Assembly: GCF_003814835.1 (NCBI RefSeq)
Contig: NZ_RKRG01000002.1
Coordinates: forward strand, 434,001-498,000
Length of the DNA: 64,000 bases
Origin: Methanobrevibacter gottschalkii DSM 11977
Lineage (GTDB): Archaea > Methanobacteriota > Methanobacteria > Methanobacteriales > Methanobacteriaceae
Direction of reading: 5' to 3'
Positions 1-8,821 of the stretch are shown in pieces. The notes beneath the pieces are model-generated. The model made no database searches. It was not told the DNA's origin and worked only from the letters and a program-made list of their open reading frames with translations. Position 1 is the first letter of the stretch; the number at the start of each line of letters is the position of its first letter. Made by a program: the position numbers and the translations under genes.

Positions 1-909
1 AATTTTGATAAATTCATTAGAGATTATCTGACAGTTAAAACGGATAAAGTTCCTGTATTTAGAAATATTTATTCTGATTTTAAAAAATATTCAGCACAAA
101 TTGATGTTAAAGAATTAGTTAAAGATATCCACAAATATGCTTTCTATTTCAATTCAATTGCTTTTGGTGCTGAGGAGAATCCGAAACTGAAAGAATCCCT
201 TGACAGTTTAAATAGTTTGGGTTATGATGTAACTGATCCATTTATGCTTCATTTATATAGGGATTACAAAGAAAATAAATTGTCCACTGATGATTTCTGT
301 GAAATTATTAAATATACTGAAAGTTATTTGCTTAGAAGATTGATTTGTTCTATTCCAACACCATCTTTAAATAAAACATTTGCTGGAATGTATGTTCAAA
401 TTGACAATACAAGTCATTTAAGTTCATATAAAGCGATTTTACGTTCAAAAGAAAATTATCAAAGAATGCCGAGCAATAGGGAATTCGTAGCCAATTTTAG
501 ACAAAGGGATATTTACAATTTAAGATCAAAAAATAGGGATTATATATTCGATAAATTTGAAAATTGGGGCTCAAAAGAAAAAACTAATATTCAAAATTAC
601 ACTATTGAACATATCATGCCTCAAAATCCAAATCTTTCACAAGATTGGAAGCTAGAACTTGGAGAACAATGGGCAGATATTCAAAAGACTTATTTGCATA
701 CAATTGGGAACTTAACATTAACAGGGTATAATTCGGAGTTAAGTGATAGGTCATTCAATGAAAAAAGAGATATGGCTGGAGGTTTTAAAGATAGTGCTAT
801 TAGATTAAATATTTATTTGCAGGATTTAAATAATTGGAATGAAAATGAAATTAAATTAAGGACAAACAGATTTGTAGAAAAAGCTAAAACAATTTGGCCA
901 TATCCGTAA
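1..909 (+). CDS. DUF262/DUF1524 (GmrSD-type) protein, C-terminal part
   Basis: The reading frame is open from base 1, so the gene begins before the window and only its last ~302 residues are seen. The visible part ends in a DUF1524-type HNH-like nuclease region: EHIMPQ at about 607-624, followed by the IGNLTLTGYNSELSD block typical of that family. DUF262+DUF1524 proteins are known as GmrSD-type modification-dependent restriction enzymes, where DUF262 acts as the NTPase and DUF1524 as the nuclease. The DUF262 half would lie outside the window. It is followed by a 116-bp gap and appears to be a single gene. A defence role is inferred from the family; the domain call rests on the HIMPQ/NLTLT motifs. 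Confidence 0.72.
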   Translation, partial: NFDKFIRDYLTVKTDKVPVFRNIYSDFKKYSAQIDVKELVKDIHKYAFYFNSIAFGAEENPKLKESLDSLNSLGYDVTDPFMLHLYRDYKENKLSTDDFCEIIKYTESYLLRRLICSIPTPSLNKTFAGMYVQIDNTSHLSSYKAILRSKENYQRMPSNREFVANFRQRDIYNLRSKNRDYIFDKFENWGSKEKTNIQNYTIEHIMPQNPNLSQDWKLELGEQWADIQKTYLHTIGNLTLTGYNSELSDRSFNEKRDMAGGFKDSAIRLNIYLQDLNNWNENEIKLRTNRFVEKAKTIWPYP

Positions 910-1025
910 GATGTTAAAATACTTTTTGGACATTATTGTAAATTAACCATCTACTATATATATTAATTAAAAACATAATTTAAATCATTGGTAAGTTAAT
1001 TTTAATTAACTGAAGGTTTGATAAT

Positions 1026-1850
1026 ATGGTTCGATTTTCACAAACTCTTGATGATAAACAATCAAAGAATAGAGAAAAATCTTATAGGCAAGTTATGGAG
1101 AATCCTTATCATGCATCTGAGAATAGGCAATCCTATAGTGCTCAAAATGAGGATAGATTTTATAGCCAACCGTCTGTTCAGAGATCCAATTATCATGAGG
1201 ATAATTTTCACTCACAAAAAGATGAGGTCATATATGAAATGTCTGTTATTGAAAAGGAATCTGTCAAACCAGATTATTCAAAACCAGAATTAAAGTTCCC
1301 TGCCGATCAAAACATTCAGTTTGGTGTTGAATATGCACCAAATTCAAAACCTCCTGTTATTGGTAGAAATTACACAATAAGATCAAATTCCATTATTTAC
1401 AATGATGTTGTAATTGGTGATAATTTCAGAACAGGTCATAATGTTGTTATTCGTGAAAACACCAATATTGGGGATGATGTTTTAATTGGAACCAATACTG
1501 TTATTGAAGGGGATGTTATTATTGGAAATGATGTTAGTATTCAATCTAATGTATATATTCCAACTAATTCTGTAATTGAAGATAATGTATTTATCGGACC
1601 TTGTGCTTGTTTTACAAACGATAAATATCCTGTTAGAATTAACTATGAACTTCAAGGACCTAAAGTTAGGCGTGGTGCGTCTATTGGAGGCAATACTACC
1701 TTTTTATCAAATGTTGAAGTAGGTGAAGGTTCTATTGTTGCTGCTGGAGCTATCGTAATACATTCTGTTCCACCATTCTATTTGGCTATTGGAACACCTG
1801 CCCGTATTAAACCACTTCCGGATCACTTGAAAGTTCCAAATAAATTTTAG
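1026..1850 (+). CDS. Hexapeptide-repeat sugar N-acetyltransferase (WbpD/WlbB-like)
   Basis: A 274-residue left-handed beta-helix acyltransferase. Hexapeptide repeats of the [IV]G-x4 kind run from about residue 110 to 240 ([18 protein letters not shown]). The block FTNDKYPVR followed by [13 protein letters not shown] matches UDP-2-acetamido-3-amino-glucuronate N-acetyltransferases of the WbpD/WlbB group, so a role in surface glycan or N-glycan sugar synthesis is likely. The first ~95 residues are polar (Ser, Asn, Gln, Tyr, Arg), have no hexapeptides and look disordered, an extension beyond the usual ~200-residue enzyme. The start ATG is preceded by a weak GGTTTGAT site. A rubredoxin gene follows after 17 nt. 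Confidence 0.8.
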   Translation: MVRFSQTLDDKQSKNREKSYRQVMENPYHASENRQSYSAQNEDRFYSQPSVQRSNYHEDNFHSQKDEVIYEMSVIEKESVKPDYSKPELKFPADQNIQFGVEYAPNSKPPVIGRNYTIRSNSIIYNDVVIGDNFRTGHNVVIRENTNIGDDVLIGTNTVIEGDVIIGNDVSIQSNVYIPTNSVIEDNVFIGPCACFTNDKYPVRINYELQGPKVRRGASIGGNTTFLSNVEVGEGSIVAAGAIVIHSVPPFYLAIGTPARIKPLPDHLKVPNKF

Positions 1851-1867
1851 ATAATGGAGACTGTTTT

Positions 1868-2029
1868 ATGGCTAAATATAAATGTAAGATTTGCGGTTAT
1901 ATTTTTGATGAAGATAATATTGAAGAGGGATTAAATATTCCTGAAGGAACTAAATTTGAAGATTTACCTTCTTCATTTAAATGTCCAAAATGTGGGATGC
2001 CAAAATCAATGTTTATGAAAATGGATTAA
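1868..2029 (+). CDS. Rubredoxin (full-length)
   Basis: A 53-residue rubredoxin. It has the two knuckles CKICGYIFDE (Cys 6 and 9) and CPKCGMPK (Cys 39 and 42) that bind one Fe(SCys)4 centre, with the usual ~29-residue loop between them. It would carry single electrons in the cytoplasm, in anaerobes typically to rubrerythrin-type or flavodiiron oxygen and peroxide reductases. It lies 17 nt behind the acetyltransferase and is first of three rubredoxin genes in a row. The length is normal for the family. Its partner is not visible in the window. Confidence 0.9.
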   Translation: MAKYKCKICGYIFDEDNIEEGLNIPEGTKFEDLPSSFKCPKCGMPKSMFMKMD

Positions 2030-2099
2030 TTTTATATATTATCATGACTAAGATAATAATGTTTAAACTTTAATTTAAAAATAAAGGAGATTGTTAAAT

Positions 2100-2219
2100 A
2101 TGGCAAAATTTAAATGTAAAATTTGCGGATACGTAACTGAAGAATTCGAAGAACTCCCAGAAGACTTTAAATGTCCTATGTGCGGCGCAACTGCAGACAT
2201 GTTTGAAAAAATAGAATAG
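2100..2219 (+). CDS. Mini-rubredoxin (39 aa)
   Basis: A 39-residue rubredoxin-like protein with CKICGYVTEE and CPMCGATADMF, that is, Cys 6, 9, 25 and 28. Only about 15 residues separate the two CxxC knuckles, against ~29 in the full-length neighbour, so most of the central loop is missing. This short form resembles the rubredoxin-like tail of rubrerythrins more than free rubredoxin. It has a good ribosome binding site (AAAGGAGA) 8 nt before the ATG. It probably binds Fe(Cys)4 and transfers electrons. The intact four-Cys pattern and its own RBS argue for a real gene and not a remnant. Confidence 0.85.
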   Translation: MAKFKCKICGYVTEEFEELPEDFKCPMCGATADMFEKIE

Positions 2220-2227
2220 GTGTTACA

Positions 2228-2338
2228 ATGGCTTTTATATGTAAAGTATGTAATTTCGTTTTAGAAGAAGATGAATTACCTGAAGATTACATATGTCCTG
2301 TTTGTGGCGTAGGTGCAGAACATTTTGAAGAACAATAA
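2228..2338 (+). CDS. Mini-rubredoxin (36 aa)
   Basis: A 36-residue protein starting 8 nt after the previous stop. The knuckles are CKVCNFVLEE (Cys 5 and 8) and CPVCGVGAEHF (Cys 23 and 26), with a 14-residue loop. The aromatic and Gly after the first CxxC are replaced by Asn-Phe, so the iron-site surroundings differ from classic rubredoxin. The C-terminal AEHFEE resembles the end of rubrerythrin rubredoxin domains. It is last in the tandem trio, and a terminator hairpin overlaps its stop codon. Function as a small electron carrier is inferred from the four-Cys site. Confidence 0.82.
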   Translation: MAFICKVCNFVLEEDELPEDYICPVCGVGAEHFEEQ

Positions 2339-2345
2339 GTTCTTC
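2327..2345. terminator. Terminator hairpin after the rubredoxin genes
   Basis: GAAGAAC and GTTCTTC form a perfect 7-bp stem around a 5-nt loop that contains the stop codon of the last rubredoxin, followed at once by TTTTT. It lies between convergent genes and would also face the YigZ-family gene. Confidence 0.6.
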
Positions 2346-2348
2346 TTT

Positions 2349-2948
2349 TTATTTATTTTCTAGAAACTGTTTATTTTTAAATCCAGTATTTATTTTTCCT
2401 GAGTATTTTTCAAATATTTTTAAAATATCTCTACCGTCCTTTGATACAATATCATAACTGACTTTATCACTGTATTCTTTATTGATTACTTCTAAATTAT
2501 TATTTCTAACTTCACTGTCTACTATCCTGATATTTGAATATTCAAAAATAAGTTTATAAACATCATATTCTTCAATTTCAAGTATTTCAGCTTCACCAAC
2601 AGCTTCCATAACGGATTTGGAGTATGCTCTTACAAGGCCTCCGGCACCAAGTTTAATTCCACCAAAGTATCTTGTAACAATTGCAGTTACGTTGTGAAGT
2701 TCATTTTTTCTTAAAACGTTGATCATAGGTTTTCCTGCAGTTCCTCCAGGTTCTCCATCATCATCAAAGCCTTCTCCATCACTTACAATATATGCAGTGC
2801 AATTATGTGTTGCATCACTGTACTGTTCCCTAAATTTCTGAATTACGGCTTTTGATTCTGCCTTTGTTTCAGTTGGAACTAGTGAACAGATAAATTGGGA
2901 TTTTTTAACATTGATTTCGCTTTGAATTGCATTTTTAATAGTTTTCAT
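2349..2948 (-). CDS. YigZ/IMPACT family protein (UPF0029)
   Basis: A 199-residue member of the YigZ/IMPACT family. The signature GGTAGKPMINVL, then VTRYFGGIKLGAGGLVRAYS, lies at about residues 68-110, with DDDGEPGG just before it. Bacterial and archaeal members have this RNase PH/S5-like fold followed by a ferredoxin-like C-terminal domain; eukaryotic IMPACT acts in translation control. The length is normal. It is convergent with the rubredoxin genes and divergent from the small secreted protein gene at 3015. The exact function in archaea is unknown. Confidence 0.8.
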   Translation of the reverse strand: MKTIKNAIQSEINVKKSQFICSLVPTETKAESKAVIQKFREQYSDATHNCTAYIVSDGEGFDDDGEPGGTAGKPMINVLRKNELHNVTAIVTRYFGGIKLGAGGLVRAYSKSVMEAVGEAEILEIEEYDVYKLIFEYSNIRIVDSEVRNNNLEVINKEYSDKVSYDIVSKDGRDILKIFEKYSGKINTGFKNKQFLENK

Positions 2949-3014
2949 TGTATCAATATCTTTTTATATTATTGTAGACATATTATTGTTAATTAATTTT
3001 ATGGGGTGATATTC

Positions 3015-3425
3015 TTGCCGGGCAGTAAATCTGCTACATTTCTAGTAATTTTTATAGTGGCTATTGTAGCTTTCTGTATTGCATGTGTTTGTGCATCTAT
3101 GACAGGACAAATATCAATCTTGCCAAATGATAATGAATCAGAGAGTATATTGGATAATCTTTCTGCTATTACAAATGATACTGGTAACAGCGGACAAAGT
3201 TACGGTTCTAAAGATTATAGTTCATCAAGTTCAAGTAGTTCTTCTAATGATGATTCCCAAGTGGAGACTACAACTGACCATTCAGGTGATAATCAAGGGG
3301 ACTCCCAGAAGGATTCAGATGATCATGACCATGAGAATTCTAATCAAAATAATAAAGATAAAGATACTAAAACTGATTCTGGGCATGCAGGTCAAGGCTC
3401 AGGAGATGCTAATGATTTTGATTAA
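3015..3425 (+). CDS. Membrane-anchored Ser/Asp-rich small protein
   Basis: I do not recognise a family. A TTG start at 3015 is preferred: GGGGTGAT lies just 4 nt upstream, and the in-frame GTG at 3006 would overlap that site. The ~136-residue product has one N-terminal membrane helix (about residues 9-30, rich in Val, Ile and Ala). After it comes a low-complexity tail of Ser, Asp, Asn and Lys, including a run of nine serines and several Asn-rich acidic stretches. This looks like an anchored extracellular or pseudoperiplasmic protein. It is convergent with arfB and ends one base before that gene's last codon. Confidence 0.6.
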   Translation: MPGSKSATFLVIFIVAIVAFCIACVCASMTGQISILPNDNESESILDNLSAITNDTGNSGQSYGSKDYSSSSSSSSSNDDSQVETTTDHSGDNQGDSQKDSDDHDHENSNQNNKDKDTKTDSGHAGQGSGDANDFD

Positions 3426-3426
3426 T

Positions 3427-4119
3427 CTAGAAATCCAGTAACTTTTCAACATCAAAGAGTACGGAGCTAATAGCTAAAGTGAATAGTCTTTCTCCGTATT
3501 CTTCATCTATATAAACACCATTTTCTTCAACATCGCGTGCACCTTCTTCAATGTTCGGGTCATCACGACGTGCTTGTTTAAAACCGTATAAACCAACTTC
3601 CTCATATTCATTAACATTTGTTTGATTGTCTAATTCGTTTTCATTAACAATACCTAAAACCTTTGCCATTGACAACTCACCACTTCCTCCATGGGGGCCT
3701 TCGGAGGAGATTACTTTATTGTTGAATACGACAATCATATCTGTTTTATCTTCAATATCCCATAACTCACTCATTAAAGGAATATTTCCACCATGGGAAT
3801 TAACAATTACTACTTTTTCAATATCTAAGAATTTTTTAGCATCATTAAGTGTTCTAATAACATTTTCTTTCAATGTTTCAAGAGAAACGTGCACACCATG
3901 GTCAATTGTATCTAATTCATAAGCTGGAAATATTATTCCTAAAAATTTAGCTCCTGTTTGAAGAGAAGACTGGAATGCAATGTGCGCTCCAATTTTTGCA
4001 TCAGTATCAATTGGAAGTGCCGGACCGTGGTTTTCTAAGTGTGAACCAAGTGCTATGATTCCAATTTTGTGAACTTCGGGATTTCTTATGTTTCCTGCTC
4101 TGTATCTTAATTCAGCCAT
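3427..4119 (-). CDS. arfB: ArfB, 2-amino-5-formylamino-6-ribosylaminopyrimidinone 5'-phosphate deformylase
   Basis: A 230-residue creatininase-superfamily hydrolase. LGSHLENHGPALPIDTDA (from about residue 25) supplies the Glu, His and Asp metal ligands, with NSHGGN near residue 108 and the acidic HGGSGELSMA near 143. The methanogen members with this pattern are ArfB, which removes formate from the product of the archaeal GTP cyclohydrolase III, the second step towards riboflavin and the deazaflavin F420. The length fits. It is followed on the same strand, 9 nt upstream, by a PUA-domain gene. Both this call and pathway role are family knowledge. Confidence 0.82.
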   Translation of the reverse strand: MAELRYRAGNIRNPEVHKIGIIALGSHLENHGPALPIDTDAKIGAHIAFQSSLQTGAKFLGIIFPAYELDTIDHGVHVSLETLKENVIRTLNDAKKFLDIEKVVIVNSHGGNIPLMSELWDIEDKTDMIVVFNNKVISSEGPHGGSGELSMAKVLGIVNENELDNQTNVNEYEEVGLYGFKQARRDDPNIEEGARDVEENGVYIDEEYGERLFTLAISSVLFDVEKLLDF

Positions 4120-4128
4120 ATTATCACA

Positions 4129-4611
4129 TTATAATTCAAAATTCCAAATATCGTCACCAACATAGTGTTTGGTTTCAACTGCTTTTCCTGAATCATTTCT
4201 GACCATTTCTTCACCAGAAAGTAAACTTACTCCAATAGCTAATGGTTTTCCATGTGTTTCATCAATAATTAAAACTACATCTCCTTCTTTCACACCTTCT
4301 GAAGCAGCTACAATTCCAGGACTCATAATGTCTGCACCATTGGCTACAAATCTAATTGCACCCATGTCTACAGTTACAGTTTTAGCATCAATTTCATTAT
4401 CAAGAGCTGCTTTAAGTGTTGGAAATGGTCTTTCATCAATCAATATAATATATGGTTCACCATCTACTAAGATAAATGAATTAGGTTCTGCTTCAAGTAT
4501 TTCTACATTTTTCTTTCCCTGAAGTAAGTTTCCATATTCACCTAATTCTGCTTTTATTTCTTTAATTTTCTTTTTTTTCAAGAAATTTCTTTTTTTAACT
4601 TTTACAACCAT
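4129..4611 (-). CDS. PUA-domain RNA-binding protein (MCT-1-like)
   Basis: A ~160-residue archaeal protein with a basic N-terminus (VVKVKKRNFLKKKK) and a C-terminal PUA domain: MGAIRFVANGADIMSPGIV followed by VKEGDVVLIIDETHGKPLAIG. This arrangement matches the archaeal DUF1947/PUA family related to MCT-1 and the eIF2D N-terminus, thought to act on tRNA or the ribosome. I chose ATG 4611 over TTG 4626 because GGGAT lies 6 nt before it and family members begin at about this point. It sits directly upstream of arfB, probably in one transcript. Confidence 0.75.
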   Translation of the reverse strand: MVVKVKKRNFLKKKKIKEIKAELGEYGNLLQGKKNVEILEAEPNSFILVDGEPYIILIDERPFPTLKAALDNEIDAKTVTVDMGAIRFVANGADIMSPGIVAASEGVKEGDVVLIIDETHGKPLAIGVSLLSGEEMVRNDSGKAVETKHYVGDDIWNFEL

Positions 4612-4820
4612 ATTAATCCCAATCAATACTTTATTAAATAGTATTTATTATTTAAAATAAATAAAACTATTGTTGGTTTTAAGTTGTATATTTCAAACAA
4701 ACGATTTTACATTTATTTTAATAGGTTCTTTTCATATTATTTATTCCTGGTTCGGTGAAAAGTTATATATTCAGTTAATATGCTGTTAACTGCTTGATTT
4801 ATTGAATTCAAGGTATAAAT

Positions 4821-5318
4821 TTATAAAAAGTTTTTAATTGCAGAATAGGCACTGTTTCTTGAAAAAACATATTTGTAATCTATATCCTCTCCGAAATTAG
4901 CAATATGCAATGGAGGATCTTTTATTGCATATCTGGTTATTGAACTTGCATTATTATCCTTTAATCTTTTTATCGATGCATCAATTATCTCAAGTTCCTT
5001 TTTGCTAAATTTAAACTGGGGGATTATCGTTAAGTAGTATCTGTGTATAATTCTGTTGTAATATGCTTCCCTTCTTAAAAACAGTTTATCTGTAGCTATT
5101 AATTCTTCTGTAACTTCCTTGAAATGTTTTGGTTCTATTCCTTTTTTGGATTTGATATACGTTTCACATGTGAGAAATTTTCCATATACTTCATAATAAT
5201 TGAGATCAATAAAATATAAAATGCCGCAGAGTACGGTTTTTCCTAAATTGGGTTTTGAATAACATTTTAAGAGAATGTACATTATTAAATCAATATATTT
5301 TTCACGGTTGAAATTCAT
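4821..5318 (-). CDS. Panacea-domain (DUF4065/SocA-like) protein, orphan
   Basis: A 165-residue protein with the Panacea signature near its N-terminus: the order YILLKCYSKPNLGKTVL, then LYFIDLNYYEVYGKFLT, then TYIKSKKGIEP agrees with the family's 'NLGKTKL..LLYF.D..YY..YG...TG..Y....GP' pattern. In this family the domain usually acts as an antitoxin or protein-protein adaptor next to a toxin gene. No toxin-like gene is adjacent here: the PUA gene lies downstream and LSm is divergent. One copy of the TTTTCAAATGCTC element sits 64 nt before its start. The toxin-neutralising role is family knowledge only. Confidence 0.65.
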   Translation of the reverse strand: MNFNREKYIDLIMYILLKCYSKPNLGKTVLCGILYFIDLNYYEVYGKFLTCETYIKSKKGIEPKHFKEVTEELIATDKLFLRREAYYNRIIHRYYLTIIPQFKFSKKELEIIDASIKRLKDNNASSITRYAIKDPPLHIANFGEDIDYKYVFSRNSAYSAIKNFL

Positions 5319-5847
<529 letters not shown>

Positions 5848-5905
5848 GTATTATTCAATACTTTTCTAAATTATAGTTTTACGATAAATAGGAGGAGGTG
5901 TATCA

Positions 5906-6094
5906 ATGTCAAAGGGAACTCCATCAATGGGTAAGAAGAATAAGAAAACCCATATTAGATGTAGAAGATGTGGTAGAAACACTTACCATATACGTAAAAA
6001 AGTTTGTGCTTCTTGTGGATTCGGTAAATCTAAAAAACTTAGAAGATACAGTTGGCAAAACAAAAAACCTACTACTAGACAAAGATTGGTATAA
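5906..6094 (+). CDS. rpl37e: 50S ribosomal protein L37e
   Basis: A 62-residue, very basic, zinc-binding ribosomal protein. It starts [20 protein letters not shown] and carries [10 protein letters not shown] and CASCGFG, giving a C2-C2 zinc ribbon. AGGAGGTG lies 5 nt before the start ATG. A longer overlapping frame nearby lacks the Cys pattern and was discarded. It follows LSm and ends before a terminator hairpin at 6108. Confidence 0.95.
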   Translation: MSKGTPSMGKKNKKTHIRCRRCGRNTYHIRKKVCASCGFGKSKKLRRYSWQNKKPTTRQRLV

Positions 6095-6107
6095 GGTTTT
6101 TATCTGT

Positions 6108-6129
6108 GTACTAATTCATAGTACTTTTT
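6108..6129 (+). terminator. Terminator after L37e
   Basis: GTACT and AGTAC pair around a 7-nt loop, followed by TTTTT, 13 nt after the L37e stop. The next 250 bp before the transporter gene are AT-rich, with one further perfect hairpin, GATAATA/TATTATC (6141-6160). Confidence 0.5.
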
Positions 6130-6378
6130 AATTTATTTGGGATAATAAACGCATATTATCTCATAAACTAACTATTTTTAGGATTTTGGCCATATAGGTC
6201 ATGGTTTTATTTTTTTAATCTATTGAATTTTTATAAATTGTACATTTGTTGATAATGTATAATTAATAGTGAACGAATAATTACAATTTAATTCAATATC
6301 TAAAAATATTATAAAAAAAGATTTATATAATTATCAAGATAGTTATATTAAGAATTTATAATATTGGAGAATTTTCAG

Positions 6379-7770
6379 ATGAAATATGATAAAAGTCTAA
6401 TAGTACTTTTTATAATACAAATTTGCGAAGGATTTAGTTTTTATGGGCTTGGAGCTATATTAACTTTATTCATGACTCAATTTTTAAATTTAAGCCTTTC
6501 ATTTGCATTTTTAGTTTATGGTACCTATTTTGGATTAGTTTATATTGCAACATTATTTGGAGGATATTTGTCTGATAAATATATAAGAAGCAGATGTCTT
6601 ATAAATGCGGGAATAATCCTGATGGGTTTAGGTTTTATTGTCCTGAGTTATTTTGCATCATGGGCTAATCCCCTTGTGCAGACACATTCTTATTTCTATT
6701 TTAATACTCCCGAAATCATGCTGATAATTAGTTTAATGTCTATAATTTTGGGTGAAGGACTATTGAGAGTAAATATCTCCTCAACTGTAAAACAGGTATA
6801 TGAAGATAATGAAAAGAAAGTTGAATCTGCATTTACATTATTGATAATGGCATTAAATATTGGAGCTGTTAGTTCTGCAATAATACTTGGATTAACAATT
6901 GGTGAAGGAAATTTAAGTTTATATAAGTATGGATTCTTAATACTTGCAGTTAGCTTATTCATTGGAATAATAATTTATAATCTATTTAGAAATAAATATT
7001 TGGTAAATTCAAAAGGAGAGATAGTTGGAATTAAGCCTTCAATAAAATTGGAATCTGTAATGGACAATGCGGAGGAAAAATTGACCAAACAAGAAAGAAA
7101 TCATGTGAAAGCTATTATAATTATACTTTCCATATCTTTAATATTCTTCATCGGTTTTGAAGTAATCGATTCATCATTAATGTTTTTTGCAAAAGATTAT
7201 GTTGCAAATACAATTCCATTTGTCCCATTTAGGATAAGTCCTGAAATAATCAAATTTATAGAACCCTTTGGTGTAATTATATTCTCACCATTTATACTAA
7301 CATACTTTAATCTAAAAGACGGTGATGAAAATGAATCTTTAATATTTAGAATAATGCTTGGAATTATTGTATTGCTTGTAACTTATGCAGTATTTTTCAT
7401 ACCTTGCATGATGGTCGATAATAATATGACTGATGTCTCAATAATTTTCATTATAATCATGGAGCTAATCAGATCAACTTCTGAAATATTAATACTTCCT
7501 ATAGGTTTGAGTATTGTATCAAAATTATCTCCAGCAAAATACTTATCTCGATTACTCGGATTATTCTATTGTTCTTTGGCAGGAGCATATGTGGTGTCCG
7601 GATATATGGCAGGATTCTATCCTAATGCTGAAAGTATGGCACATAAGTTATTTGGTTTAATACAAATCAATGATTTTAAAATCTTTGCTTCAGTATTTAT
7701 AGTGATGTATTTGACATTGTTTACAGCTACTTATATTTCTCGAAATAAAATTAGGGATTTAATGGAATAA
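6379..7770 (+). CDS. POT/PTR-family peptide transporter (MFS)
   Basis: A ~463-residue membrane protein with about 12-14 hydrophobic segments. The first helix carries EGFSFYGLGAIL, matching the 'ERFSYYG.RAIL' motif of proton-dependent oligopeptide transporters, followed by the loop GGYLSDKYIRSR between helices 2 and 3. The first Glu of the E-x-x-E-R/F motif region is retained, but the classical Arg is replaced by Gly. ATG 6379 is chosen because GGAGA is 8 nt upstream. It probably imports di- and tripeptides or related solutes with protons. It stands alone between a terminator and convergent genes. Confidence 0.75.
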   Translation: MKYDKSLIVLFIIQICEGFSFYGLGAILTLFMTQFLNLSLSFAFLVYGTYFGLVYIATLFGGYLSDKYIRSRCLINAGIILMGLGFIVLSYFASWANPLVQTHSYFYFNTPEIMLIISLMSIILGEGLLRVNISSTVKQVYEDNEKKVESAFTLLIMALNIGAVSSAIILGLTIGEGNLSLYKYGFLILAVSLFIGIIIYNLFRNKYLVNSKGEIVGIKPSIKLESVMDNAEEKLTKQERNHVKAIIIILSISLIFFIGFEVIDSSLMFFAKDYVANTIPFVPFRISPEIIKFIEPFGVIIFSPFILTYFNLKDGDENESLIFRIMLGIIVLLVTYAVFFIPCMMVDNNMTDVSIIFIIIMELIRSTSEILILPIGLSIVSKLSPAKYLSRLLGLFYCSLAGAYVVSGYMAGFYPNAESMAHKLFGLIQINDFKIFASVFIVMYLTLFTATYISRNKIRDLME

Positions 7771-7798
7771 ATTAATGTGTAGCAATTAAATGAATATT

Positions 7799-8761
7799 TT
7801 AATTAACCACATTTCTTTTTTCATTATTGATGAATGCCTTATAATTTTTTATAATTTCATCAACAAGTCTTTTTCGTGCATCAATGCTTGCCCATCCGAT
7901 GTGCGGTGTTATTATTATGTTTTCGGCATCAAGTAAAGGATTATCTTCACTCATTGGTTCGGTTACAACAACATCAACACCAGCAGACAATACTTTTCCA
8001 CTATTTAATGCATCAGCTAAATCATTTTCTCTTACAAGCCCTCCTCTTGAAACATTAACAATTCTAACGCCATTTTTCATTTTGTCAATATTTTCTTTTC
8101 GAATAATGTCTTTTGTATCTTCTGTTAATGGGCAATGAAGTGTAATAATGTCTGATTTAGCAAAAATTTCATCTTTATCTACAAAATTAATGTTTTCCTC
8201 ACTATATTTTTCAGGATGATCTGTGTTTACAATTATATTCATTCCAAAGCTTTTAGCTATTGTTGCAACTTTCTTACCAATGTTTCCATAACCGATAATT
8301 CCTAATGTTTTACCTGAAAGCTCGCTTATTGGTTTGAGCCAGTAGCAGAATATTTCTGAATTTATCCAGTCACCATTTTTCACACTTTGATTATGGAGTT
8401 CAAGATTACAGGTCTGCTCTAAAATAAGCGCCCATGTAAGTTGAACAACACTGTCTGTACTGTAAGCAGGTACATTCGTAACGGTTATGTTTCTTTTTCT
8501 TGCAGCAGTCATGTCAACAACATTATATCCTGTAGCACAAACTCCAACATATTTGATATTTGGACATTTTCTGAATACTTCTTCATCTATTATAACTTTA
8601 TTATCAAATATGACTTCTGCATCACCGATATGTTCGAACTTATTTCTTTCAGTTGTATTTTCATAAATTGTTAAATCGACATGTTCGGAAAGTTCTTCCC
8701 ATGATATGTCTCCTTTGTCAATTGCACTTGCTTCAAGCAGTACTCCTTTCATTTTTTTCAT
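7799..8761 (-). CDS. D-2-hydroxyacid dehydrogenase (glycerate dehydrogenase-like)
   Basis: A ~320-residue NAD-dependent D-2-hydroxyacid dehydrogenase. The Rossmann motif GIIGYGNIGKKVA is near residue 150, the catalytic Arg in NVSRGGLV, a Glu in DVVVTEP, and the catalytic His in TPHIGW. An N-terminal catalytic subdomain holds GVCATGYNVVD. ATG 8761 follows a GATGAT site and gives the usual family length; an upstream TTG at 8818 would add 19 atypical residues. It lies 60 nt behind the B6 kinase gene on the same strand. The substrate is not determined: hydroxypyruvate/glycerate or a related hydroxy acid. Confidence 0.82.
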   Translation of the reverse strand: MKKMKGVLLEASAIDKGDISWEELSEHVDLTIYENTTERNKFEHIGDAEVIFDNKVIIDEEVFRKCPNIKYVGVCATGYNVVDMTAARKRNITVTNVPAYSTDSVVQLTWALILEQTCNLELHNQSVKNGDWINSEIFCYWLKPISELSGKTLGIIGYGNIGKKVATIAKSFGMNIIVNTDHPEKYSEENINFVDKDEIFAKSDIITLHCPLTEDTKDIIRKENIDKMKNGVRIVNVSRGGLVRENDLADALNSGKVLSAGVDVVVTEPMSEDNPLLDAENIIITPHIGWASIDARKRLVDEIIKNYKAFINNEKRNVVN

Positions 8762-8821
8762 AAAAATCATCTTTAGTATTATGTTAGGGTTATTCATGGT
8801 GGTGATGGTCATATTCAAGAA

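Noticed and set aside
3127-3441. A frame of 104 codons overlapping the Ser/Asp-rich protein gene
   Set aside because: It is out of frame with the better supported gene at 3015, lacks an RBS, and its Ile/Met/Lys-rich product is the shadow of a repetitive acidic sequence.
5898-6131. A longer frame over L37e
   Set aside because: The in-phase L37e frame (5906) has the Cys zinc ribbon and an AGGAGGTG site; the other frame has neither.
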